33,061 nucleotides of DNA, taken from the IMG/VR virus record IMGVR_UViG_3300028423_000418, positions 1-33,061 of that record. The stretch is one strand, 5' to 3'. Position 1 is the first letter of the stretch. Every line of letters starts with the position of its first letter. The notes under the pieces were generated by a model, which was given only the letters and a program-made list of their open reading frames with translations, did no database searches and had not been told where the DNA came from. Positions 21,475 through 28,389 of the stretch are shown here, in pieces. The stretch is from a virus. Made by a program: the position numbers and the translations under genes.

Positions 21475-21514
21475 TCTGTCACCTTATGCGTGATTTAACA
21501 CGATAATAGCACAA

Positions 21515-22747
21515 CTAGCCCACGTCTAAAATGAAGCCGCTTGGTTTAATCATCGGCTCAATAGCATAGCGTAGGGCGTCAATGTAATGGTTGTCCTTGT
21601 CAACTAGCACAGGGAGTATGTCGCCTGTCCGTTTATCAACTTTGTAGCTATAAAGCCGGAATTCCCGAATCGCCTCTTTACATCGCGGATGAATCACAAC
21701 CTCCGCAAAACTTCGAATAAACTGAATGCCATCCTCCACGCTGCCTTTGCCTTTCTTGACACCGGTAATGTTCGGAATGCCTTGGCGCTTTAGAAAGCTG
21801 ATTGATTCAGGCCGCGCACTGTCAGCCCTTACCACATGATTAGAAAACTCAGGAATATGGCGCGTGATAAACTGCGCGGTATCGTCCAGCTCAAGGCCGA
21901 CTTTGCCAGCCTCGTGACTAATGAGAAGCCTGTCACCACTTATCCAACACTGAATCGCCGCTGTCGGGTCTTGTGAGAAACCAAAATCAAGGCCGTTGTA
22001 AGGCCCGTCCCAATTAGATTGCGGCTCGAATTCATCGACGCGGTACTTACCAGCGAACACTTGCGCGTCTGAATTCTCAAGGTAAGCGCCCTCCCAAATC
22101 CAAGCATATTTGTTAGGGTCGAGCGTGCGTTGCTGGCGTTTGCGTAGTGCTTCTAGCGGCTCTGGAAACCACGGGTTATCATCGTAGTTGACCTCAACAA
22201 TTAACGGATTACCCTCAAGCTCTGCCATTTGCTTGCGGAAGCGTTTATCTGTCGAGCTACCATCTAGCTCAGGGTTCCACGTCACCCAGATCTCTGACCC
22301 CTCAGCACGCACAGTTGGTTCTAGCTTGTCCCAAGCTGTTTCTGTGACGCCCTCAGCCTCGTCGACCCACGCTATTAGAATCTTGGCCTTGGATTTTAGG
22401 CTGTCCAGGTTGCGGTTCAGGCCGGTGAATATGTACTCGACGCGCCCATTGCGGGTGCGGATATATTCTTGCCCAATATCAAAGTAGTTTCTTAGCCACG
22501 GCTCTGAGTTGATAGCGTCTTTGACTTCAGCCATTGACGAATCACGCAGTGAATTCATCCACTCTCGCGCACAGAGAATAACACCTTTTTGCCCTGATTC
22601 TGCCGCCATGTATGCACGAATCGCTGTCATCTTGGCAAACGAAAACGTCTTACCACTACCACGACCACCAAAAGCGCCACGGATGCGGCGCTTCTCGCTA
22701 AATACTGGGATTAGCTTAGGTGGGAGTTTAATCTTCGCTGTTGTCAT
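21515..22747 (-). CDS. terL: Terminase large subunit
   Basis: The ATPase domain has Walker A GGRGSGKT (residues 27-34 from MTTAKIK) and Walker B ILIAWVDE (123-130), followed by the coupling motif region VTWNP. The nuclease domain shows GLDFGFSQDPTA, RADSARPESI and DKDNHYIDALRY, the expected metal-binding acidic residues. It cuts and pumps DNA into the prohead. The ATG three codons further downstream of the first possible start gives the better N-terminus. It overlaps the small subunit gene. Confidence 0.95.
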   Translation of the reverse strand: MTTAKIKLPPKLIPVFSEKRRIRGAFGGRGSGKTFSFAKMTAIRAYMAAESGQKGVILCAREWMNSLRDSSMAEVKDAINSEPWLRNYFDIGQEYIRTRNGRVEYIFTGLNRNLDSLKSKAKILIAWVDEAEGVTETAWDKLEPTVRAEGSEIWVTWNPELDGSSTDKRFRKQMAELEGNPLIVEVNYDDNPWFPEPLEALRKRQQRTLDPNKYAWIWEGAYLENSDAQVFAGKYRVDEFEPQSNWDGPYNGLDFGFSQDPTAAIQCWISGDRLLISHEAGKVGLELDDTAQFITRHIPEFSNHVVRADSARPESISFLKRQGIPNITGVKKGKGSVEDGIQFIRSFAEVVIHPRCKEAIREFRLYSYKVDKRTGDILPVLVDKDNHYIDALRYAIEPMIKPSGFILDVG

Positions 22748-23147
22748 CGGGTGCAACTAACTCAATGCGGCTAGGCGACATACTGCCGTCATCGCTAGTG
22801 TGGTTGATATCCTGCTTGGCGCTATGGGCCTTTGGTGCCATGCGTTCCGCTGCCCATTTCAGCCCATCCATCATTGCTTTGGCAGTCTGCGGGTCGACTG
22901 TGCCATCACGCACAAGCTCGACAACCTCAATAACGCCATCGCCATGCGCAAAGCCTGCTGCCTCTCTCGCGTGCACGTAACTGTTCCTAAAACCGCCCCT
23001 ATCCTGAACAACAGCAAGCATCACTGTACTCACGGATGGTAGCTCTTCATTTGTGCAAATCGACCTAAGCGACTCACCACTGGCTAGTCTTTGGCATATT
23101 TCATCTTGAATCTCGGGCGTCATAACTGTAGGTCTGCCACCAGCCAT
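22728..23147 (-). CDS. terS: Terminase small subunit
   Basis: The start MAGGRPTVMTPEIQDEICQR with an N-terminal helix-turn-helix (LASGESLRSICTNEELPSVS) and the later KAMMDGLKWAAERMAPK is the common small-terminase pattern in phages of this kind. It recognises the packaging site and feeds DNA to the large subunit, whose gene overlaps its end. The ATG at 23147 is preceded by GGAGGGGTGATT, which favours it over the upstream in-frame ATG. Confidence 0.87.
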   Translation of the reverse strand: MAGGRPTVMTPEIQDEICQRLASGESLRSICTNEELPSVSTVMLAVVQDRGGFRNSYVHAREAAGFAHGDGVIEVVELVRDGTVDPQTAKAMMDGLKWAAERMAPKAHSAKQDINHTSDDGSMSPSRIELVAPDDNSED

Positions 23148-23149
23148 AA

Positions 23150-23278
23150 TCACCCCTCCAAATAAAAATGTTTAACAATATCGACACCCGCCATAAAGGC
23201 GTAATTGTCGCGGTCTTGATAGCGCCCGTCTTTGTGGGCGCGCTCCATTTGCTTAATGAGCCATTTTTGATTATCCAT
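23150..23278 (-). CDS. Small hypothetical protein upstream of terminase (42 aa)
   Basis: The frame starts at 23278 after AGAGGA, inside the end of the preceding gene, and stops just before the small terminase start. The sequence MDNQKWLIKQMERAHKDGRY is helical and charged. Coupling on both sides supports expression. Function unknown. Confidence 0.6.
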   Translation of the reverse strand: MDNQKWLIKQMERAHKDGRYQDRDNYAFMAGVDIVKHFYLEG

Positions 23279-23651
23279 TTAGCAAATCCTCTAGCTTGAG
23301 GCCGCTACCGTCAGTAGCTTCTCCCCCATAAAATTCTACGTCATTAAGGCGCGTTAGTCGAATGCTATCAATGATTACGCGTTGATTATTAAACCTGTCG
23401 ATAGTGACGGAATCACCAACATCTAAATCCGACAGGATAGCGCGAAACATGATTTTAAAGCTCCCCATGCTTTCGCGGTTGTTATCAGAATCCGAAGCCT
23501 CACCAATAGCGAAACACTCGAAAACGTGCCGGTCTTTGTCCGTGTAGTGACCGCGCCGCCCCTTAACATTGCGGTATAGCTTCCCATCTTGTTTGAGCAT
23601 CTCAAACATTCGGGCCTGTCCCGTCTGTCCTACTTGTCGCGTTGTAATCAT
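23271..23651 (-). CDS. Hypothetical protein (126 aa)
   Basis: The start at 23651 (MITTRQVGQTGQARMFEM) is fixed by a TAATG overlap with the tiny membrane peptide gene upstream. Beta-rich segments (KDRHVFECFAIGEASDSD, 'LDVGDSVTIDRFNNQRVIIDS') suggest a small barrel. No family recognised. It belongs to the coupled leftward early block. Confidence 0.6.
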   Translation of the reverse strand: MITTRQVGQTGQARMFEMLKQDGKLYRNVKGRRGHYTDKDRHVFECFAIGEASDSDNNRESMGSFKIMFRAILSDLDVGDSVTIDRFNNQRVIIDSIRLTRLNDVEFYGGEATDGSGLKLEDLLNG

Positions 23652-23731
23652 TATAATGCCTGCATAGTAAATTTTAAATAGACAACCGCACCGATACACA
23701 GCGCGGCTAGGAATATATGGTATCTAATCAT
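23651..23731 (-). CDS. Tiny single-span membrane peptide (26 aa)
   Basis: The ATG overlaps the stop of the gene before (ATGA), and its TAA overlaps the start of the next (TAATG). The peptide (MIRYHIFLAALCIGAVVYLK plus six residues) is almost entirely one membrane segment. Double coupling argues that it is translated. Function unknown. Confidence 0.5.
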   Translation of the reverse strand: MIRYHIFLAALCIGAVVYLKFTMQAL

Positions 23732-23886
23732 CCCAACCACCGTGGTGAACTATTGCGTTTTGGCCCTGTTACCGTCACTTTCCCTGGTCTCGCATTGCTA
23801 CGTGCTGCCACTTTCCACGGGGAGGCACTCCACCGATTGCGATTGATAAACGCTTGGCGCTTTTCTTTTTCGTAGATTGTTGTCAT
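23728..23886 (-). CDS. Small basic hypothetical protein (52 aa)
   Basis: The start is two bases after the stop of the upstream gene, with GAGGTG just before it. The product is Arg/Lys-rich (MTTIYEKEKRQAFINRNRW, then ARSNARPGKVTVTGPKRN) and could bind nucleic acid. Not recognised. Confidence 0.55.
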   Translation of the reverse strand: MTTIYEKEKRQAFINRNRWSASPWKVAARSNARPGKVTVTGPKRNSSPRWLG

Positions 23887-23888
23887 GG

Positions 23889-24353
23889 TTACACCTCGAC
23901 TTCTATTTCGATGAATTGAGCGTCACAACTAGCACGGCGACCGAGCATAACCTCTGCTTCATGTTTGGATACAAAAATACGATTGCTTATCAGTGTTCCG
24001 TTTTTTACCACAACCCACCGTTTTTCCTTGCGAGGTTTGATGCGAAAATCCCCATCAGGCTGCATAAAGTCGTGATTCTTACTCCACGCCCGCGAAATAA
24101 GACATTCATCCCAATAATATGGAGGTTGAGAGGGGGTTTGGTATTTTTGTGCCTCGCCACCATTCAACCAGTGCAGGCACACATCGGCGTGCTTAGGGTG
24201 GCAGATAAAATACTCAACATGCGGTGAATTAACTGCTGGTAACACATTTCGACTATCGGTTTTCTTCCATGTCGTTCCATTCTTAAAAAACACCACCAAA
24301 TCCATGTCATCCACTTTGGCTTTAATTAAACCTGCGTGCTTATGTGCTGTCAT
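23889..24353 (-). CDS. Hypothetical protein (154 aa)
   Basis: A central segment 'HDFMQPDGDFRIKPRKEKRWVV' matches a pattern seen in small phage proteins of unknown function that end in an 'F-IKP' strand. Two short Cys-containing stretches are present (FICHPKHADVCLHW). Coupled to the gene before by ATGA. Confidence 0.6.
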   Translation of the reverse strand: MTAHKHAGLIKAKVDDMDLVVFFKNGTTWKKTDSRNVLPAVNSPHVEYFICHPKHADVCLHWLNGGEAQKYQTPSQPPYYWDECLISRAWSKNHDFMQPDGDFRIKPRKEKRWVVVKNGTLISNRIFVSKHEAEVMLGRRASCDAQFIEIEVEV

Positions 24354-24580
24354 AGTTTAATCTCCGTCTGTTCGGATTTTTTCGCTGGATTTTTTGAGGG
24401 TTTCGCGTCATGGTTTTTGCAAAACTCAGGAACACGAGTAGTAATAACTGAATTTCCGTCATATTGGTGAGGCACCACCATTTCGTCATCGGTTATCCCG
24501 CAATACGCTATAACGCCAAATCTGCCCATGTTATTTAGTTTCATGTGCGGGCAGGTTCCGCAAGTTTTATGCACTGTCAT
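24350..24580 (-). CDS. Small Cys-rich hypothetical protein (76 aa)
   Basis: The start at 24580 (MTVHKTCGTCPHMKLN) follows GGAGAAAGTGA and overlaps the preceding small gene (ATGA). Cysteines in CGTCP, AYCG and EFCKNH suggest one metal site. The Lys/Pro/Ser-rich tail is probably disordered. Function unknown. Confidence 0.6.
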   Translation of the reverse strand: MTVHKTCGTCPHMKLNNMGRFGVIAYCGITDDEMVVPHQYDGNSVITTRVPEFCKNHDAKPSKNPAKKSEQTEIKL

Positions 24581-24714
24581 TTCACTTTCTCCAATTGATA
24601 AATCTCGCTTAAATCGCCACTCACAGGCCACCACAGCCCATCACGATACACAAACCACCACTTGCCCCGCTTACATGCCAATCGCCCGTCAGGGAGTTTG
24701 TGAGTGGCTTTCAT
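24577..24714 (-). CDS. Small hypothetical protein, Trp-rich (45 aa)
   Basis: The ATG at 24714 overlaps the upstream stop (ATGA) and the TGA overlaps the next start. The peptide starts MKATHKLPDGRLACKRGKWW and continues 'FVYRDGLWWPVSGDLSEI', like a small beta domain. Coupling at both ends supports it. Confidence 0.55.
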   Translation of the reverse strand: MKATHKLPDGRLACKRGKWWFVYRDGLWWPVSGDLSEIYQLEKVK

Positions 24715-25097
24715 ACCCAAGCACTCCCCAAAATCTCGTTGTACTTACGAATGCGCGGACACACCACGGGGTTACCCAGGTTTGCGCGCTCCTTTTTCAT
24801 TAACTTCATTTTAACCAAACGCTTTTTGACGAACTCAACCGACACGCCTTTCTTTGGTGCCATCACCTGCAAGCTCATTGCGCCATAGTGCGATTTAAAA
24901 AACTCGTCATATTCCGCCATAACGTCTTTTGCGGATTTATATCCCCGCGTCTCACAGTAGTTCTTAAACCGGTTCATTTCTAGGCCCAACTCTTGAGCGA
25001 TGACCGGGCGCGTTACACACTCTAATGTGCGCTTGATGATGTAGTCCCGGTACTGGTCATACTCGTGCGGGGTGCTAGTGATTTTTTTACTTGCCAT
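24711..25097 (-). CDS. Possible DNA-binding protein, first gene of the leftward operon (128 aa)
   Basis: An ACGGAGCAAC site precedes the ATG. Two helix-turn-helix-like stretches are visible (PVIAQELGLEMNRFKNYCE; KGVSVEFVKKRLVKMKLMK), both rich in basic residues. As the first gene next to the repeat-rich divergent control region, it is a candidate regulator acting there. That role is inferred from position and composition. Confidence 0.55.
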   Translation of the reverse strand: MASKKITSTPHEYDQYRDYIIKRTLECVTRPVIAQELGLEMNRFKNYCETRGYKSAKDVMAEYDEFFKSHYGAMSLQVMAPKKGVSVEFVKKRLVKMKLMKKERANLGNPVVCPRIRKYNEILGSAWV

Positions 25098-25125
25098 GTT
25101 AGTTGCTCCGTTGCTGTCTCGTTAT

Positions 25126-25164
25126 CATGTAGTCAACTATAAGGCATGTAGCCAACCGATGCAA
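25126..25164 (-). promoter_or_regulatory. Probable leftward promoter with flanking direct repeats
   Basis: On the minus strand TATAGT (25136-25141) has TTGCAT 17 bases upstream (25159-25164). A 12-base direct repeat CATGTAG(T/C)CAAC occurs at 25126-25137 and 25145-25156 on the plus strand, overlapping this promoter; it could be an operator. The -35 is weak. Confidence 0.4.
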
Positions 25165-25360
25165 CAACCAGGGCGTAAAAAACCAAAATTCGGCAACGCT
25201 GAAAACTTTCCAGTCCCATTGTCCCACTCAGTCCCACTTAGTCCCAACTGACCAATCTCGCATAAGCACTTGTTTTGCATTATTTTTTATTCGCAAAAAT
25301 ACCGATTTGGGACTGAGGGACTGGGACTGAGTCACTTTCCTAACTTATTAAACTATTACG

Positions 25361-25371
25361 CGTGGTATAAT
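25361..25371 (+). promoter_or_regulatory. Extended -10 promoter for the rightward replication operon
   Basis: A perfect TATAAT (25366-25371) is preceded by TG plus one base. There is no good -35 at 17 bases, but extended -10 promoters do not need one. The transcript would begin with a leader containing the CTA repeats and two GTCCC boxes. Confidence 0.6.
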
Positions 25372-25396
25372 ACTTTCCTATATCTACTATATACCT

Positions 25397-25414
25397 CTAC
25401 TACTACTACTACTA
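25397..25414 (+). repeat. CTA trinucleotide repeat, six units
   Basis: Six perfect CTA units lie in the leader between the extended -10 promoter and the first replication gene. Such a tract can vary in length by slippage, but nothing here shows that it does. Confidence 0.8.
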
Positions 25415-25502
25415 AAAGATAGTCCCTTAGTCATCGTCCCAACAACCCCGAACATACGGTTTATGGGTAAATAAAAACACTGTATCATTATATATAAATG
25501 GC

Positions 25503-25531
25503 TTGACTAGGTATTTACTGGCTAGTATTGT
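25503..25531 (+). promoter_or_regulatory. Second rightward promoter close to the first replication gene
   Basis: TTGACT (25503-25508) and TATTGT (25526-25531) are 17 bases apart, 32 bases before the ATG. The GTCCCA copy at 25539-25544 would overlap the transcription start, a position suited to repression. Confidence 0.55.
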
Positions 25532-25562
25532 TTAGCAAGTCCCAACAACGGAGGAAGCAAAA

Positions 25563-26051
25563 ATGAAAAAACCAAAACCAACCGGTTACAATGACGCACG
25601 CATGGCGCCCATCAGCACTGGCGACGTGCTCACTTTCGATGTTAAAAACGAGCACCCGCTAGACGGTTACTGGCTGGTTATCGAGCAGGGCGGCTTGATT
25701 GCAATAGAGCAAGAGGGCGTACTTCACCCTTTGGGGGTTTTTGATTTCGGTCAAGAGCTAACGAGCGTGCCAGCCACTATCGAAGGCAACGCTTACACGG
25801 ATAACGGCCTGTTTCTCATGATGGCTGATTACTCGCACGAACTACTAAAAAGCCAGGGCGTAACTCAGCGCCGTAGTAAGTGGCCTTTTTCATCCCTACC
25901 CATCGGCGACTCGCTAAAAATACACGCCAGCGATACAGATAAAAACCTAAAAGATTTGCGCGCTTATGTGCATGTATTGGCAAGCAAAAGCGGGAAGAAG
26001 TTTGCGACAAGCATTAATAACGGCTTTTTGCACGTCGAAAGGGTGAAATAA
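25563..26051 (+). CDS. Hypothetical protein, first gene of replication operon (162 aa)
   Basis: GGAGG lies nine bases before the ATG. The N-terminal ~110 residues are unrecognised and beta-rich. The C-terminal ~55 residues (WPFSSLPIGDSLKI, then a helix, GKKFATSINNGFLHVERVK) follow the 'PF--L-vGDS ... GkkF ... vwRv' pattern of small DUF7303-like phage domains. Two bases separate it from the primase gene. An early role in replication control is possible from its place. Confidence 0.65.
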   Translation: MKKPKPTGYNDARMAPISTGDVLTFDVKNEHPLDGYWLVIEQGGLIAIEQEGVLHPLGVFDFGQELTSVPATIEGNAYTDNGLFLMMADYSHELLKSQGVTQRRSKWPFSSLPIGDSLKIHASDTDKNLKDLRAYVHVLASKSGKKFATSINNGFLHVERVK

Positions 26052-26052
26052 T

Positions 26053-27039
26053 ATGCTTTTCTTTGATGATTTCCTTAACTTTGCCGATGATAACGGCGTG
26101 GGCGTGGCCTTTCCCGACAAAATAAAAGGCACTGGCGATATTGAGCGGTTTACCGTTAAGGGCGACAAAAAAGGCAGCCTTAACGGCTGGCTTATCTGGC
26201 GCGACGAATTAAAGCCTAGTTGCACGTTTGGCAGTTGGAAAACAGGACAGCAAGTGACATGGTTCGCGGAGTCAGAAGAAAATATCAGCGACAAAGAAAA
26301 AAAAGAGCGCAAGCGAAAGATTGCCGAGGCACGCGCGAAAGCAAAACGCGCACGACGTGAAGAGCAAGAGCGTGAGCGCATACAAGCCAGCCAACAGGCG
26401 TTATCTATGTGGGAAAACGGCATTGATGACGCTAAAACGCTAGAAAGTCACGGTTACGTTAAAGCAAAACAGATAAAGCCTTATTTTTCTAAACTTGATG
26501 AAGAAACTGGCGCGTTAATTGTGCCAATGCTTAATCATCGTGGCGAACTAGCAAGCGCGCAAAGAATTTACCCCAACGGCAAGAAGTTGTTTTTGCCTGG
26601 CGGTCAGGTTTCTGGCACCTTGTTAACCCTTGATGGTGGTAGTGATGATATGGTTTTTATCTGTGAAGGGTACTCTACCGGCTGCACTGTTAGACAGATT
26701 ACCGGCTGCACCACACTGATAAGCTGGAATGCTGGCAACCTGCAATTCTTGGCGCAGTATGCCGCCGCAAAGTACCCGAAAAGCAAAATTTTTATCTGCG
26801 CCGATAACGACCATCAAACATACATCAACGGCGTCAAAACCAATGTGGGAGAAGCCAAGGCGATAGAGGCCGCTAAACTTGCCGGAAGCCAAGCGGACGT
26901 GAGCGTGCTATTCTACGGCACCGAACAACACGGCACCGACTGGAACGACTACGCCTGTATTCGTGGCATGGAAGAGGCTAAGGCATGGTTTGATTTTCGA
27001 CTAAAAGCAGCAATAAACGGGGAGCCTGAATATGTCTAA
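26053..27039 (+). CDS. TOPRIM-domain DNA primase
   Basis: After an N-terminal region with GSLNGWLIWRDE-type strands and a long charged helix (residues about 78-115), the protein has a TOPRIM domain: acidic E205 in CEGYSTG and D251/D253 in CADNDHQ, then GTDWNDYA at 295-301. TOPRIM primases make RNA primers on the lagging strand. There is no N-terminal CHC2 zinc finger, as in phages where zinc-finger and catalytic parts are reduced. The gene overlaps the next by eight bases, and the two probably work as a primase-helicase pair. Confidence 0.85.
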   Translation: MLFFDDFLNFADDNGVGVAFPDKIKGTGDIERFTVKGDKKGSLNGWLIWRDELKPSCTFGSWKTGQQVTWFAESEENISDKEKKERKRKIAEARAKAKRARREEQERERIQASQQALSMWENGIDDAKTLESHGYVKAKQIKPYFSKLDEETGALIVPMLNHRGELASAQRIYPNGKKLFLPGGQVSGTLLTLDGGSDDMVFICEGYSTGCTVRQITGCTTLISWNAGNLQFLAQYAAAKYPKSKIFICADNDHQTYINGVKTNVGEAKAIEAAKLAGSQADVSVLFYGTEQHGTDWNDYACIRGMEEAKAWFDFRLKAAINGEPEYV

Positions 27040-28339
27040 TAACGCACAAGAGCTAAGGCCCATTCAGACAGACACAGTGCCATTCACAGAAGAGTTAGAC
27101 CCAGCAGAATTTCCCAAAGTAAGCATGAACTCTATGGGCGCGATAAAGCTGAACGGCTCTATCGAAAACCTGCGCCACTTACTGAAACGCTACGGCATTA
27201 CATGCCGGTACAACATGATTACCCGTGAAGAGGAAATCTACGTACCAGGTAAGCGATTTACCAAAGACAACGCCGCAAACTGCTCTGTGCAGCAAGTAAT
27301 AAACCTGTGTATCAATAACAACTTGCCTCGCGCTGACGTGCTGGGCCACCTAAAACTGATTGCGGACGAGAACGCATACAATCCGGTTATCGACTGGATA
27401 ACATCAAAGGAGTGGGACGGCACCGACCGAATCAGTCAGGTTGTTGAGTCTATCCACGTACCAGACACGTTTGAAGAGATAAAAAAAATCTATATGCGCA
27501 AATGGTTCATGTGTGCCGTGGGTATGCTTTACAACGGCATGGATGACGTCGAGCTTGAGTATGAGGGGGTTTTAGTCCTTCAAGGCAAGCAGGGGCTAGG
27601 CAAAACGCGATGGTTTAAAAGCCTAATACCGGACCATCTTGGCAATATGGTAATTGACGGATTCGAGCTAGACCTTAACAACAAAGACAGCCGGTTAACG
27701 TTTGCGAGTCATTGGCTGGTGGAGTTAGGCGAACTTGATAGCACCTTTAAGAAATCAGAAGTTAGCGCGCTAAAAGCATTTATCACGATGAAAAAAGACA
27801 AGATTCGACGCCCTTACGACCGCGTAGACACGACACTTTTTCGTCGCACGACCATGTTTGCATCGGTAAACGATGAGCAGTTTTTGCATGACAGCACTGG
27901 CAACCGTCGTTTCTGGTGCCTATCAGTTGATGCCATTGATGTGGTCGATGATTTAGACGTGCAACAACTATGGGCGCAAGCGCACGCAGAACCGTGGTTT
28001 GTTGTAGGCGAAGAAGCAAAACTTCGTGATAAGGTTAATGCTGGGTTTTCTGTCACTGACCCTATCGAGGAATCAATCGGCTCGACGTTTGACTATGAAT
28101 CGTCTTCTTTAATGTATCGCGCACCTAGTACATCTATCGCAAAATACGCGGGCACGCACAACCCAAATAGAGGCCACATCATGGCAGCCAAGCGAGCGGC
28201 GTTAGCGTTTGGCGGTGAGGAAATTAAGAGTGGAAGCCGTCGATATGTCACAGTGCCACAGCCAGTCCATCTTGACCGCGTGAGGATGCGAGAGCTTGGA
28301 TTTCAGGAATGGATTAGCGGCAAGTGGGTTACGGTATAA
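27032..28339 (+). CDS. VirE-family (SF3-like) replicative ATPase/helicase
   Basis: The C-terminal part carries Walker A GKQGLGKT (185-192), Walker B LVELGELD (229-236), the LKAFIT--KDKIRRPY segment and TGNRRFW (289-295), all signatures of the virulence-associated E family. These are hexameric AAA+-type replication helicases of phages and mobile elements, often fused to a primase; here the TOPRIM primase is the overlapping upstream gene. The N-terminal 150 residues include the common 'YNPVIDWITSKEWDGTDRI' lead-in. Confidence 0.92.
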   Translation: MSNNAQELRPIQTDTVPFTEELDPAEFPKVSMNSMGAIKLNGSIENLRHLLKRYGITCRYNMITREEEIYVPGKRFTKDNAANCSVQQVINLCINNNLPRADVLGHLKLIADENAYNPVIDWITSKEWDGTDRISQVVESIHVPDTFEEIKKIYMRKWFMCAVGMLYNGMDDVELEYEGVLVLQGKQGLGKTRWFKSLIPDHLGNMVIDGFELDLNNKDSRLTFASHWLVELGELDSTFKKSEVSALKAFITMKKDKIRRPYDRVDTTLFRRTTMFASVNDEQFLHDSTGNRRFWCLSVDAIDVVDDLDVQQLWAQAHAEPWFVVGEEAKLRDKVNAGFSVTDPIEESIGSTFDYESSSLMYRAPSTSIAKYAGTHNPNRGHIMAAKRAALAFGGEEIKSGSRRYVTVPQPVHLDRVRMRELGFQEWISGKWVTV

Positions 28340-28389
28340 AAAAAGGCGACCATAAAGGCCGCCAAATCATGCAACAACGGAGAATTGTC

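Larger units (their letters stand above)
25213..25544. repeat. GTCCCA repeat array in the divergent control region (candidate origin/operator)
   Basis: GTCCCA occurs at 25213, 25221, 25231 and 25241 on the plus strand. After an AT-rich core come inverted copies at 25308 and 25322, with a variant (AGGGAC) at 25316. Further plus-strand copies lie at 25446 and 25539, and a variant (GTCCCT) at 25432. ACTCAGTCCCA at 25226-25236 is exactly inverted at 25322-25332. The 10-base spacing of several copies puts them on one face of the helix. This is the form of an iteron origin or multi-site operator between two divergent operons. No gene fits in the region from 25098 to 25562. Confidence 0.65.

Noticed and set aside
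25213-25450. Repeats considered as a CRISPR array
   Set aside because: Units are only six to eleven bases, spacing is two to ten bases within clusters, orientation changes, and no cas gene is present.
28339-28372. Hairpin after the VirE-type gene as a terminator
   Set aside because: The possible stem is short (about four to five pairs) and no T-run follows; the operon continues directly into the helicase.
28324-28389. Upstream extension of the SF2 helicase to 28324
   Set aside because: The extension overlaps the end of the VirE-type gene and has no ribosome-binding site, while ATG 28390 has GGAG at good distance.
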